This document shows positions 46,950 to 56,391 of a stretch of DNA of 64,000 bases, piece by piece. A program made the translations under genes and the position numbers. Source of the stretch: CBDDKS01 sp965230335 (lineage in GTDB: Bacteria > Pseudomonadota > Gammaproteobacteria > Enterobacterales > Kangiellaceae); NCBI GenBank assembly GCA_965230335.1, contig CBDDKS010000006.1:2604001-2668000 (forward strand), read 5' to 3'. The notes beneath the pieces are model-generated. The model made no database searches. It saw only the letters and a program-made list of their open reading frames with translations, and was not told the DNA's origin. Position 1 is the first letter of the stretch, and each line of letters begins with the position of its first letter.

Positions 46950-46978
46950 TTGACAGGTTCATTTATGACAACTAATTT
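46950..46978 (+). promoter_or_regulatory. Sigma-70-type promoter of flrA
   Basis: TTGACA (46950-46955), a 17-base spacer and TAATTT (46973-46978). It lies ~55 bases before the flrA start, consistent with the master regulator being transcribed by the housekeeping polymerase. Confidence 0.65.
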
Positions 46979-47031
46979 TATTACTTAAGACGACTGTTTT
47001 TGCTATCTTTTCCATATGTTGAGGAAAAAGA

Positions 47032-48501
47032 GTGTTATCTGATTTAAAAATTTTACTGATAGACGATGATCAACAACGGCAATATGATTTATCTATTATT
47101 TTAAATTTCATCGGTAAAGAATGTACGTGTGTTTCTTCCAAAGAATGGTCAGAAGAATTAACATCCCCGGATCAATGGTTGGCAGTCGTTGTTGGTCAAT
47201 TACAAAAAGATGAGATATTAAATCAAATTATTGAAGCAGTACAAAAAGTATCTCAAACCATACCTGTTTTAGAAATGGATTCTCAAGAAAGATCGCAGAC
47301 ATTATCTCCAGAGTTAAGTAAGCAAGTGGTTGGCTTTATTCATCACCCCATGCAATATAATCAGTTGCTGGGGGTTTTACATGTTTGCCAGGAATGTCAT
47401 ACGAATCATCAGTTAATGAATCATAGTTCGAAACCTTTGGAATTATTTCGCAGTATGGTGGGAAGCAGTGAGCCTATTCAGGAAGTCAGGGATTTAATTG
47501 AACAGGTGGCAGCAAGTGATGCCAATGTACTCATTTTAGGTGAGTCGGGTACTGGAAAAGAAGTTGCTGCAAGAAACATACATTATTTATCAAAGCGTTC
47601 AGAGAAGCCTTTTGTACCGGTAAACTGTGGTGCGATTCCTGCTGAGTTATTGGAAAGTGAATTATTTGGTCATGAAAAAGGTGCTTTTACTGGGGCTTTA
47701 AGTGCACGTCAGGGGCGTTTTGAATTGGCACAGGGGGGCACTTTATTTTTGGATGAAATTGGTGATATGCCTTTACCTATGCAGGTTAAATTACTAAGAG
47801 TGTTGCAGGAAAAAACATTTGAACGAGTAGGGAGCAATAAAACCATTCAAGCAGATGTGCGAGTGATTGCTGCGACACATAGAACTCTGGAAGAAGAAGT
47901 ATCAGCAGGGCGTTTTCGTGAAGATCTCTATTATCGATTAAATGTTTTTCCCATCGAAATGCCACCATTAAGAGCACGTTCAGAAGATATTCCACTCTTG
48001 ATTAATGAATTGACAACCCGATTGGAAAAAAATGATCGAGGTTCGGTTCGATTAAGTGCCAATGCAACGACTTCTTTAATGCGTCATAGTTGGCATGGTA
48101 ATGTCAGAGAACTTGCGAACCTCATAGAGCGTTTATGTATTTTGTATCCTTATGGTGTTGTGGATATCAATGAGTTACCTAAGAAATATCAGTACCTTGA
48201 TGGCTTGGAGTCATTTCGCTCATCAGTATTGGCACAACAAAAAAATACGAATATTCCTGTACATGGTACAGATACAGATTCAACGATAACGAAAAAAAGT
48301 CAATTTCAAATACCAATGGATGGACTGGACTTAAAAGCGTTTATGGCAAAAATGGAAGTGGATTATATTAAACAGGCATTGGATGAAAGTGATGGTGTGG
48401 TATCAAAAGCCGCGATACTATTGGGCATGAGAAGGACAACGCTGGTTGAAAAGATGAAGAAATATGATATTCAAAGAATGGAAAATACGACGGAAAATTG
48501 A
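47032..48501 (+). CDS. flrA: Flagellar master regulator FlrA/FleQ
   Basis: FlrA (FleQ) is the sigma-54 activator at the top of the polar flagellar cascade and often binds c-di-GMP. It has an N-terminal receiver-like domain in which the usual phospho-Asp position reads 'VVVGQLQ', so it is probably not phosphorylated. The AAA+ domain has Walker A 'GESGTGKE' (170-177) and the sigma-54 contact 'GAFTGA' (217-222), and a Fis-type helix-turn-helix ends the protein ('SKAAILLGMRRTTLVEKMKK'). The start is GTG 47032 with GAGG 7 bases upstream. A sigma-70-like promoter precedes it, and flrBC follow from their own sigma-54 promoter. Confidence 0.93.
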   Translation: MLSDLKILLIDDDQQRQYDLSIILNFIGKECTCVSSKEWSEELTSPDQWLAVVVGQLQKDEILNQIIEAVQKVSQTIPVLEMDSQERSQTLSPELSKQVVGFIHHPMQYNQLLGVLHVCQECHTNHQLMNHSSKPLELFRSMVGSSEPIQEVRDLIEQVAASDANVLILGESGTGKEVAARNIHYLSKRSEKPFVPVNCGAIPAELLESELFGHEKGAFTGALSARQGRFELAQGGTLFLDEIGDMPLPMQVKLLRVLQEKTFERVGSNKTIQADVRVIAATHRTLEEEVSAGRFREDLYYRLNVFPIEMPPLRARSEDIPLLINELTTRLEKNDRGSVRLSANATTSLMRHSWHGNVRELANLIERLCILYPYGVVDINELPKKYQYLDGLESFRSSVLAQQKNTNIPVHGTDTDSTITKKSQFQIPMDGLDLKAFMAKMEVDYIKQALDESDGVVSKAAILLGMRRTTLVEKMKKYDIQRMENTTEN

Positions 48502-48553
48502 CTGTCACAAAAATCTAAAATAGTAACTTACTGATCTTACTCCAAAAAAAAAA

Positions 48554-48570
48554 GTGGCATAATGTTTGCT
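48554..48570 (+). promoter_or_regulatory. Sigma-54 promoter of flrBC
   Basis: GTGGCATAATGTTTGCT has GG (48556-48557) and GC (48568-48569) with 10 bases between, matching TGGCAC-N5-TTGCT at nearly all positions. The start of transcription would fall ~48 bases before the flrB ATG. FlrA-dependent sigma-54 transcription of flrBC is known from Vibrio. Confidence 0.85.
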
Positions 48571-48628
48571 GAATAACTTTAGAGTTGTTTTTAAAGTTGT
48601 TTACGTAAAATGCAGGAGTTTAGTATTC

Positions 48629-49882
48629 ATGCCTAGTCAGTTTTATATGAATGCACCTAAGGTAAATACTAATGCTATTCAAAAAAAAATGAATGAATCT
48701 GATTATTGCCATCAAATGCAAGATGCATTGGAGCAATTTAATCGGTTATCAGAATCTTTTGTGAGTTCTTATCAATGCCTGGAAGATGAAGTAGAAGATC
48801 TGGCCAGTCAGTTAAGGGAAGAAATTAAAGATAAAGAACGTCAATTGGTTGAAAAAGAAAAAATAGCTCAGAAGCTGTCCAGTTTATTATCTATTTTGCC
48901 AACGGCGGTGATTGTGATTGATGGAGATGGTATTGTTCAGGATTGTAATGCAGTCGCTCGGGAGTTATTAGGTGAACCCTTATTAAAAACGGCCTGGATT
49001 AATATCATACATCGGGTTTTTTCTCCCAGACTGGATGATGGACATGAAATTTCGTTAAAAGATGGTCGTCGAGTACGCATTGAAACGCGAGCATTAGACT
49101 ATGAACCTGGACAGTTGGTTGTATTAACCGATCTGACGGAAACCCGGAATCTACAGGATTCATTGAATCGTGATAGACGACTGGTTGATATGGGAAAACT
49201 TATAGCATCATTGGCACATCAGATACGCACACCTTTATCTTCAGCATTGTTGTATGCATCACATATACAGAAATCCAATATTGACGAGTTAAAAAAGAAA
49301 AAATTTGCGAATAGAGTGTTGGATTGTATTCGACATATTGAAAGTCAGATTTCAGATATGTTGTTATTTGCCAAAGGAAAAAGCATTCGCAAAAATTGGG
49401 TGTATGTGGGTGAGTTTTATGAAGCTTTACAACAACATATTACTCATCTCTATAAACCAAACCTTGATGAAATACACTTTATAAACAATGATGGTTATTT
49501 TGAAGGCGTGGTTAATATCAATATGGATGCTTTATTAAGTGCCATTGTTAATCTTATTGATAATGCTTTGGATGCCTGTTGTAAAAAAGATGACAAAAAA
49601 ATTGAAGTTTCTTTTATTCAGAATAAAGAACGAGTGGATATTATGATTGCCGATAATGGACGTGGGTTTGAACCCCATCAGATCAATAAAATTTTCGAAC
49701 CTTTTTTTACAACCAAAGAACATGGAACCGGTTTGGGTTTGGCGGTTGTTAAATCAGTCATCAGCGATCATGCGGGTGATATCTCTGTACGTTCAAAATT
49801 GAATGAAGGTACAACCTTTAAATTATGCATTCCTATTGTTATTGATAGTAATCATGAACATTGTCTAGAGCAGGTGAAATAA
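48629..49882 (+). CDS. flrB: Flagellar sensor histidine kinase FlrB/FleS
   Basis: FlrB phosphorylates FlrC in the middle tier of flagellar control. It has a coiled coil (~40-85), a PAS domain (~90-170, 'LPTAVIVIDGDGIVQDCNAV'), the phospho-acceptor His197 in 'IASLAHQIRTPLSSALLY', and an ATPase domain with 'NALDAC' and 'GTGLGLAVVKSV'. There is no membrane segment, so it is cytoplasmic. I chose ATG 48629 with GGAG 10 bases upstream; the longer frame from 48566 would begin inside the sigma-54 promoter. Its stop overlaps the flrC start (TAATG). Confidence 0.95.
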   Translation: MPSQFYMNAPKVNTNAIQKKMNESDYCHQMQDALEQFNRLSESFVSSYQCLEDEVEDLASQLREEIKDKERQLVEKEKIAQKLSSLLSILPTAVIVIDGDGIVQDCNAVARELLGEPLLKTAWINIIHRVFSPRLDDGHEISLKDGRRVRIETRALDYEPGQLVVLTDLTETRNLQDSLNRDRRLVDMGKLIASLAHQIRTPLSSALLYASHIQKSNIDELKKKKFANRVLDCIRHIESQISDMLLFAKGKSIRKNWVYVGEFYEALQQHITHLYKPNLDEIHFINNDGYFEGVVNINMDALLSAIVNLIDNALDACCKKDDKKIEVSFIQNKERVDIMIADNGRGFEPHQINKIFEPFFTTKEHGTGLGLAVVKSVISDHAGDISVRSKLNEGTTFKLCIPIVIDSNHEHCLEQVK

Positions 49883-51216
49883 TGAGTAGTACAACTGTTA
49901 TGGTCGTTGAAGATGATAATGAATTACGAGAAGCCTTGATGGATACATTGGATATTTCTGGATTTGATGTTCTTGAAGCTAACTCGGTATCGTCTGCCAT
50001 TACCCATTGGCATACTAAAAAACCGGATTTAATTATCAGCGATCTGAACCTGGGAGATAGTGATGGGCGAGAATTACTAAAATACATCAGAAAGAAAAAT
50101 GAACAGACGCCTTTTATCTTAATGACAGCTTATGGCACGATAGACACCGCGGTTCTGGCTATGCAGGAAGGTGCCAGTGAATTTCTACAAAAACCATTTG
50201 AATCTAACGTATTATTAAATTTGTTGGATAGATATTGTGTTAAACAGGAATCCAATGATGATCCTGTGATTGAAGATGAACGAAGTCAGCATTTGTTTGA
50301 TTTGGCCAGACAAATTGCTCAAACACAATCCACCGTATTGTTAAATGGCCCCAGTGGTTCCGGAAAAGAAGAAATGGCCAAGTATATCCATAAACATTCT
50401 TCAAGAAGTGAACACCCTTTCATAGCTATTAATTGTGCTGCCATACCGGAAAATATGTTAGAAGCCACTTTGTTTGGTTATGAAAAAGGGGCTTACACGG
50501 GAGCTCATCAGGCTTGTGCTGGAAAATTTGAACAAGCGCAGCATGGTACGTTACTCTTGGATGAAATATCCGAGATGGACATTAATTTGCAGGCAAAAAT
50601 TTTAAGGGTGATACAGGAAAGAGAAGTAGAACGTTTAGGTTCCAGAAAATCAATCAATTTGGATGTCAGAATTATTGCAACGACCAATAGAGATTTGAAA
50701 GAAGAGGTTGCACAAAAACACTTTAGGGAAGATCTTTATTTTAGATTGAATGTATTCCCTATCACCTGTTTATCATTAATACAAAGAAAAAAAGACATTG
50801 TACCTATTGCCAATAGGCTTTTAGAAAAATATACCAAACAAAATGGAAAAGCATTAATGCATCTATCGGATGCAGCAATAGATAAACTGGAAAGTTACTC
50901 CTGGCCTGGGAATGTCAGAGAATTGGATAATGTGATACAGCGTAGTGTCATTTTGTCCTATGACAAGAATATATTGCCAGAGCACATTATGTTTGAAACC
51001 AATGATTTTTTATTTGAAGAAGCACTAGAAGAGAAAGAAAAAACCTCATCACTGGAAGAAGGTGTGAAAAATCATGAATTTCAATTGATTATTGATGCTT
51101 TAAAAAAAACCAATGGAAAGAAAAAAGATGTAGCTGAAGAATTGGGTATTAGTCCAAGAACATTGCGTTATAAATTGGCAAAAATGAGAGAGTTGGGTAT
51201 ACAACTACCGAACTAA
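49882..51216 (+). CDS. flrC: Sigma-54 response regulator FlrC/FleR
   Basis: FlrC activates sigma-54 promoters of basal-body and hook genes. The receiver has the acid pair in 'VVEDDNE' and the phospho-acceptor Asp54 in 'LIISDLNLGDSDG'. The AAA+ domain has Walker A 'GPSGSGKEEM', and the sigma-54 contact reads 'GAYTGA' (203-208), with Tyr for the usual Phe. A Fis-type HTH ends it ('KKDVAEELGISPRTLRYKLA'). ATG 49882 shares its A with the flrB stop; the upstream TTG extension is not supported. fliE follows after 34 bases. Confidence 0.95.
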   Translation: MSSTTVMVVEDDNELREALMDTLDISGFDVLEANSVSSAITHWHTKKPDLIISDLNLGDSDGRELLKYIRKKNEQTPFILMTAYGTIDTAVLAMQEGASEFLQKPFESNVLLNLLDRYCVKQESNDDPVIEDERSQHLFDLARQIAQTQSTVLLNGPSGSGKEEMAKYIHKHSSRSEHPFIAINCAAIPENMLEATLFGYEKGAYTGAHQACAGKFEQAQHGTLLLDEISEMDINLQAKILRVIQEREVERLGSRKSINLDVRIIATTNRDLKEEVAQKHFREDLYFRLNVFPITCLSLIQRKKDIVPIANRLLEKYTKQNGKALMHLSDAAIDKLESYSWPGNVRELDNVIQRSVILSYDKNILPEHIMFETNDFLFEEALEEKEKTSSLEEGVKNHEFQLIIDALKKTNGKKKDVAEELGISPRTLRYKLAKMRELGIQLPN

Positions 51217-51250
51217 TGGTTGAGATAAAATAAATAGGAGTGATTGCAAG

Positions 51251-51562
51251 ATGAAGATAACCGCTGGTGACATGCTGAATCAGTTAAAGCAATTAGAGCA
51301 AGCTGCAAAAACAGGTGTACAACAACCGATTGATGAAAAGGGTGGTTTTTCCAACGTATTAACGAATGCACTGGAAAACATCAATGAGCATCAAATGCAG
51401 GCAGGTGAGTTGGCAAAAAAAATAGAGATGGGTGATGGTGGTGTAAGTTTGGTAAAAGCCATGATTGCATCACAAAAGGCAAGCGTTGCATTTGAAGCCG
51501 CTGTTCAAGTGAGAAACCGGGTGGTTTCAGCTTATCAGGATATTATGAATATGCCAATTTAA
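51251..51562 (+). CDS. fliE: Flagellar hook-basal body protein FliE
   Basis: FliE joins the MS ring to the rod. The 103-residue protein ends in the family block 'VSLVKAMIASQKASVAFEAAVQVRNRVVSAYQDIMNMPI'-type region (key residues K, A, Q, R, V, Y near 73-100). TAGGAG lies 8 bases before the ATG. It opens the fliE-F-G-H-I-J run. No separate sigma-54 site was seen in the 34-base gap after flrC, so transcription may continue from the flrBC promoter. Confidence 0.93.
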   Translation: MKITAGDMLNQLKQLEQAAKTGVQQPIDEKGGFSNVLTNALENINEHQMQAGELAKKIEMGDGGVSLVKAMIASQKASVAFEAAVQVRNRVVSAYQDIMNMPI

Positions 51563-51604
51563 ATAAATAATTTTTATGATTTAACCAATGCGTGGTAAAC
51601 AATT

Positions 51605-53314
51605 GTGGCAGACGTACTGACAAGTGATTTAGCAACGATCGATAAAAATGCCGGTCAAAATAACTTTTTGCCTGGTATGATGAATTTAGGTATTTTTAAA
51701 CAAATTGGATTGATGATTGGTATTTCAGCCAGCATTGCTATGGGTGTGTATCTGGCGTTATGGGGAAGTAAACCCGATATGAGGCCATTGGGTGTCACTG
51801 ATCCTGCCTCTGCCATGGATATCGTATCTTATTTGGAACAAAATAACATTCAATACCAAATGGATACATCAGGACACATATTAGTGCCTAGCGATGACTT
51901 TCAAAAAGTAAAAATGCAAATTGCTTCACAAGGTATTTTATTAGGACAGGAAAATGATATGTTTTTGCAAAAAGAGTCAGGCTTTGGTGTATCTCAACGT
52001 TTGGAATCTGCCAGGTTACAAAGAAGTCGGGAATTAACACTGGCTAAAACCATAGAAAGTTTTAGTGGTGTAAGAGCCGCAAAAGTTCATTTGGCTATCC
52101 CAAAATCTTCTGCATTTTTAAAAGATAAACGAAAGCCCAGTGCTTCAGTATTATTAAATTTATATAACAATCGCCCTTTAGATGAAGAAAAAGTACAAGC
52201 GATTGTTGATCTGGTTTCTAATAGTGTTGCCAATTTGGAATCTGGTAAGGTGACGGTGACCGATCAATTCGGGCGATTGCTTCATTCAGGCAATCAGGAT
52301 GCTCAATCTATGGAAATGTCCAAAGAATTAAAAGTCATCAAAGAACATCAATTGGAATATCAACAGAAAATATCTGATATTTTATTACCGATAGTGGGTG
52401 ATGGAAATTATACAGTACAGGTGAATGTGGACATGGATTTTACAAAAACTGAACAAACACAACAGGTCTACAATCCTGATTCACAAGCTGTTCGTAACGA
52501 GCGTATTATGGAAAGTGAAATGATGGGTAATGGAGTGTCCGGCGTTCCAGGAGCTTTATCCAATCAACCACCGGCGGCGTCGAATATACCAGAAGAAATC
52601 ACAAATCCTGCTGATGCTGAAGTTGTTTCTACACCACCAGTAAATCGCAATAGTGAAACAGAAAAAAGATATGACGTGGATACAACCATTAGTCATATTC
52701 GTCAACAGGTAGGTATGATTAAAAAGATTTCAGTATCGGTTGGTTTGGATTACATCACAGCACCTGCTGTTGCTGATCCAAACAATGCAGGTGGACAAAA
52801 CGATGAACAAACGTCAAAAAAAGTGGCTCGTTCAAATGAAGAAATAGTCAATATCACTCAGCTTATTCGAGGTGCTATTGGATTTGACAGATTAAGAGGC
52901 GACGTTATTCAGGTTCAGAGTTTTGACTTTGTTCGTCCAGAACCTTTGCCGGATCCAACACCACCGGCGTTTTACGAACAACCTTTATTTAATGCTTTAT
53001 GGAAACCTGTGGTGTCGTTATTACTGGGACTCCTGGTTATTTTTGCTATCCTTAAACCATTAATGAATAAATTATCAACACCGACAGAACCCTTAACGGG
53101 TGATCTGGAAAAAATGTCTTCTGACTTTAATTCTGATATCAATGGTTTAAATAGCAGTGGTGATGATACTCTGGCATTAACCAGTGATCAGAGTTCGGAT
53201 GTTGAATTACCCAATTTGGGTGAAACAGAACAACAAACACAAGCTAAAATGATAGCCTCTTCTGATCCGACCATGGTTGCACAAGTTGTTAAAGGATGGG
53301 TTGAAGAAGAATGA
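51605..53314 (+). CDS. fliF: Flagellar MS-ring protein FliF
   Basis: FliF builds the MS ring in the inner membrane. Two transmembrane helices are visible, ~30-52 ('IGLMIGISASIAMGVYLALW') and ~465-485 ('VVSLLLGLLVIFAILKPL'), flanking a large periplasmic part with the YscJ-like ring domain ('ARLQRSRELTLAKTIESFSG', 'VRAAKVHLAIPK'). The C-terminal ~50 residues are the FliG-binding tail. The start is GTG 51605; the ribosome site is weak. It overlaps fliG by 4 bases. Confidence 0.96.
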   Translation: MADVLTSDLATIDKNAGQNNFLPGMMNLGIFKQIGLMIGISASIAMGVYLALWGSKPDMRPLGVTDPASAMDIVSYLEQNNIQYQMDTSGHILVPSDDFQKVKMQIASQGILLGQENDMFLQKESGFGVSQRLESARLQRSRELTLAKTIESFSGVRAAKVHLAIPKSSAFLKDKRKPSASVLLNLYNNRPLDEEKVQAIVDLVSNSVANLESGKVTVTDQFGRLLHSGNQDAQSMEMSKELKVIKEHQLEYQQKISDILLPIVGDGNYTVQVNVDMDFTKTEQTQQVYNPDSQAVRNERIMESEMMGNGVSGVPGALSNQPPAASNIPEEITNPADAEVVSTPPVNRNSETEKRYDVDTTISHIRQQVGMIKKISVSVGLDYITAPAVADPNNAGGQNDEQTSKKVARSNEEIVNITQLIRGAIGFDRLRGDVIQVQSFDFVRPEPLPDPTPPAFYEQPLFNALWKPVVSLLLGLLVIFAILKPLMNKLSTPTEPLTGDLEKMSSDFNSDINGLNSSGDDTLALTSDQSSDVELPNLGETEQQTQAKMIASSDPTMVAQVVKGWVEEE

Positions 53315-54351
53315 GTGAAGAAAAAGCATTAGAAAAAAAAGACAATATTGCTGATGCTGTTTCTTATACGGGTACAGAGCGCGCAGCTATTTTGTTATTA
53401 TCATTAGGAGAAGAAAATGCAGCGGAAGTGTTTAAGCATATGGATCCTAAAGAAGTACAAAAAGTAGGTTTGGCTATGGCTGCTTTGAAAAAAGTGGAGA
53501 AAGAGGAAGTTGAGGTTATATTAGATGAATTTTTGGAAAAAGTGGAAGATCAAACAGGCATAGGTATTGGTACAGAAGACTATATTCGAAAAACATTGAG
53601 TTCTGCTTTAGGTGACGACAAAGCCAGTGCGGTGATTGATCGTATCTTACTGGGAGCAAATACTAAAGGGTTAGATACACTGAAATGGATGGATGCCCGT
53701 TCCGTTGCAGATATGATTCGATTTGAGCACCCCCAAATTCAAGCTATTGTATTATCGTATCTGGAACCGGATCAATCAGCAGAGGTATTGCAGGCTTTTC
53801 CTGAAAATGTGCGCCTGGATTTAACTATGAGAATTTCTGCATTGGATTCAATTCAACCGACAGCGCTCAATGAACTCAATGCGATTATGGAAAAACAATT
53901 TTCAGGGAGTGGCACCTCACAATCTTCAAAAATTGGTGGCATTAAAAAAGTGGCAGATATTATGAACTTTCTGGATACCAGTGTTGAAGCCGAAATTATG
54001 GAAAGTATTAAAGAAACCGATGAAGAACTCGGACAACAAATTCAGGATCTGATGTTTGTATTCGATAATCTAATGGATGTGGATGACCGAGGCATACAGG
54101 CGCTCTTAAGAGAGATTGCAACAGACTCACTGGTATTGGCATTAAAAGGTGCTGATGAAGGTGTGAAAGAAAAAATATTTACCAACATGTCCAAACGGGC
54201 AGCCGAATTGATGAAAGATGATTTGGAAGCGATGGGGCCGGTTAAAGTGAGTGAAGTGGAATCAGCGCAAAAAGATATTTTAACCATTGCCCGACGTATG
54301 GCAGATGCTGGTGAAATCGTATTAGGAGATTCAGGAGAAGAGATGCTGTGA
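53311..54351 (+). CDS. fliG: Flagellar motor switch protein FliG
   Basis: FliG couples the stator to the rotor on the cytoplasmic face of the MS ring. The N-terminal domain has 'ERAAILLLSLGEENAAEVF', the middle domain 'IRFEHPQIQAIVLSYL', and the C-terminal domain carries charged residues in 'DDRGIQALLREIATDSLVLAL', which contact the stator. The length of 346 is usual. It overlaps fliF (ATGA), and its stop (TGATG) overlaps a 20-codon ORF leading into fliH. Confidence 0.97.
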   Translation: MSEEKALEKKDNIADAVSYTGTERAAILLLSLGEENAAEVFKHMDPKEVQKVGLAMAALKKVEKEEVEVILDEFLEKVEDQTGIGIGTEDYIRKTLSSALGDDKASAVIDRILLGANTKGLDTLKWMDARSVADMIRFEHPQIQAIVLSYLEPDQSAEVLQAFPENVRLDLTMRISALDSIQPTALNELNAIMEKQFSGSGTSQSSKIGGIKKVADIMNFLDTSVEAEIMESIKETDEELGQQIQDLMFVFDNLMDVDDRGIQALLREIATDSLVLALKGADEGVKEKIFTNMSKRAAELMKDDLEAMGPVKVSEVESAQKDILTIARRMADAGEIVLGDSGEEML

Positions 54352-54413
54352 TGGACATTTTACTGAATAAAACAAATGCAGAAAGTTTTTTGATGATTGG
54401 GTATTCGGTATGA
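54351..54413 (+). CDS. 20-codon coupling ORF between fliG and fliH
   Basis: A 20-residue ORF (beginning MDILLNKTNA) starts within the fliG stop (TGATG) and stops within the fliH start (ATGA). It could pass ribosomes from fliG to fliH, whose own ribosome site is weak. No family is recognised, and the peptide itself may have no function. The double overlap is directly seen; the coupling role is inferred. Confidence 0.4.
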   Translation: MDILLNKTNAESFLMIGYSV

Positions 54414-55033
54414 GTAGCAAGTCATGGGTTTTGCCAGCATTTGGCGATGATTTAATGAATAAGGTGATGTCTTCTCATCAAAACTTTAAAGATGATATTG
54501 ACACAATAAAAAAACAAGCTTATGAAGAAGGGCTAAAACAAGGATTAGATAAAGGATTTGAAGAAGGATTAAAAAATGCCCAGGAGCAAATCAGTAATTG
54601 GCAGGTGGCTTTTGATGATTTTATGATGACCTTTTGTCAGCCTTTGAAACGACAGGAAGAAGATATTTCCAATGCCTTGTCTGATTTGGCAATGACCATT
54701 ACCCGACATATTATTCGACGAGAAATGAAACAGGAACCCGAACAGGTGATAGCAGTGGTTAGGGAGGTTTTAAAACAATTACCGATTGGTCATCAATCAG
54801 CGACATTACATTTACACCCTGATGATGCTCAGTTGGTAAGAGATGTTTTTTCTATAAAATCAGATGAGCCAAGAAGTTGGCAGGTGGTCGATGATCCTTC
54901 CATCAGTCGTGGTGGTTGTCGGTTGCTTTCTGAGTATTCCAATATTGATGCAACAGTTGAAAAAAGAGTCGCTTTGGCTTTTGCACATGTGTTTGGTGAT
55001 GAACGGGAAGCACAAGAGAGCGCACCGGAATGA
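54410..55033 (+). CDS. fliH: Flagellar assembly protein FliH
   Basis: FliH regulates the export ATPase FliI. The start 'SSKSWVLPAF' is a common FliH N-terminus that anchors at FliN/FlhA. The Gly-rich repeat 'EEGLKQGLDKGFEEGLKN' (GxxxG pattern) is characteristic, and 'MTITRHIIRREMKQEPEQV' marks the C-terminal V-ATPase-E-like domain. The 207-residue length fits. Its stop overlaps the fliI start by 4 bases. Confidence 0.94.
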   Translation: MSSKSWVLPAFGDDLMNKVMSSHQNFKDDIDTIKKQAYEEGLKQGLDKGFEEGLKNAQEQISNWQVAFDDFMMTFCQPLKRQEEDISNALSDLAMTITRHIIRREMKQEPEQVIAVVREVLKQLPIGHQSATLHLHPDDAQLVRDVFSIKSDEPRSWQVVDDPSISRGGCRLLSEYSNIDATVEKRVALAFAHVFGDEREAQESAPE

Positions 55034-56373
55034 TGGCAAAGCAAAAAAATTTTTCAGCATCATTAAAACATATGAAACAGTGCGTGAAGGATGCACCTCG
55101 ACTGCAAGTAGAGGGAAAGTTAACACGTTTGGTGGGTATGACATTGGAAGCAGTGGGTTGCAGTGTTAACATTGGTGAACGATGTTTGGTTATTAATAAT
55201 AATAATGAAGCTTATCAAACAGAAGCCGTCGGTTTTTCAGGAGATAAAGTGTTTCTTATGCCAACCAGTGATGTCTATGGGTTGGGACCTGGTGCAACGG
55301 TACGACCTACAGGCATGAGTGTTAAGGTTTCTGTTGGCGAAGAGTTGTTGGGAAGAATTTTAGATGGCTATGGACAACCCATCGATGACTTGGGTGAACT
55401 CTACACCAGTGAAAACTATCCATTAATCAATACGCCTGTGAACCCTTTAAAAAGACATCCTATTGAACAACCACTGGATGTGGGTGTCGCAGCCATTAAT
55501 TCATTGTTAACGGTAGGTAGAGGCCAGCGTATGGGATTATTTGCTGGCAGTGGTGTGGGTAAATCTGTTTTGTTGGGAATGATGACTCGATTTACAGAAG
55601 CTGACGTGATTGTTGTGGGTCTTATTGGAGAACGAGGAAGGGAAGTTAAAGAATTTATTGAACAAATTTTAGGGACAGCGGGTCGAGAAAAAGCCGTTGT
55701 CGTTGCTGTTCCCGCAGATAACCCGCCACTAAAACGTTTGCAGGGTGCTATGGTGGCGACATCCATTGCTGAATATTTTCGTGATAAAGGCAAAAATGTA
55801 TTGCTGCTTATGGATTCATTAACCCGCTTTTGTCAGGCACAAAGAGAAATTGCTTTAGCTATTGGCGAACCACCGGCAACCAAGGGGTATCCACCTTCTG
55901 TTTTTGCTAAATTACCACAGTTGGTTGAACGGGCTGGAAATGCAGAAAAAGGCGGTGGTTCCATTACCGCTTTTTATACCGTGCTAGCAGAAGGTGATGA
56001 TCAACAAGATCCCATCGCTGATGCTGCCAGAGCTATTTTAGACGGACATATTGTGTTATCTCGTCAATTGGCCGAGGCGGGACATTATCCTGCTATTGAT
56101 ATAGAGGCATCAGTGAGTCGGGCGATTAATCACATTGTTTCTGAACAGCAACTGGAAACTATTAAAGAATTTAAACGTAATTATTCCATTTATCAAAGAA
56201 ATCAGGATCTTATTAATATTGGCGCTTATGAAACAGGCAGTGATCCCTTAATTGATAATGCCATTGCGCTTATACCCAGCATGAGACAGTTTTTGCAACA
56301 ATCAACGAATGAGCAATGTGACTTGCAAAACAGCATTAATGGTTTAAATCAAGTCATGCAGTTAAGCACATAA
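55030..56373 (+). CDS. fliI: Flagellum-specific ATPase FliI
   Basis: FliI powers or primes flagellar type III export. Walker A is 'AGSGVGKS' (~172-179), and 'LLMDSLTRFCQAQREIALAI' is Walker B with the conserved region after it. 'GEPPATKGYPPSVFAKLP' is specific to FliI/YscN-type ATPases rather than F1-beta. The 447-residue length is typical. The ATG overlaps the fliH stop (ATGA). fliJ follows after 18 bases. Confidence 0.97.
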   Translation: MMAKQKNFSASLKHMKQCVKDAPRLQVEGKLTRLVGMTLEAVGCSVNIGERCLVINNNNEAYQTEAVGFSGDKVFLMPTSDVYGLGPGATVRPTGMSVKVSVGEELLGRILDGYGQPIDDLGELYTSENYPLINTPVNPLKRHPIEQPLDVGVAAINSLLTVGRGQRMGLFAGSGVGKSVLLGMMTRFTEADVIVVGLIGERGREVKEFIEQILGTAGREKAVVVAVPADNPPLKRLQGAMVATSIAEYFRDKGKNVLLLMDSLTRFCQAQREIALAIGEPPATKGYPPSVFAKLPQLVERAGNAEKGGGSITAFYTVLAEGDDQQDPIADAARAILDGHIVLSRQLAEAGHYPAIDIEASVSRAINHIVSEQQLETIKEFKRNYSIYQRNQDLINIGAYETGSDPLIDNAIALIPSMRQFLQQSTNEQCDLQNSINGLNQVMQLST

Positions 56374-56391
56374 TGAGCAGGAGTTGTATCG

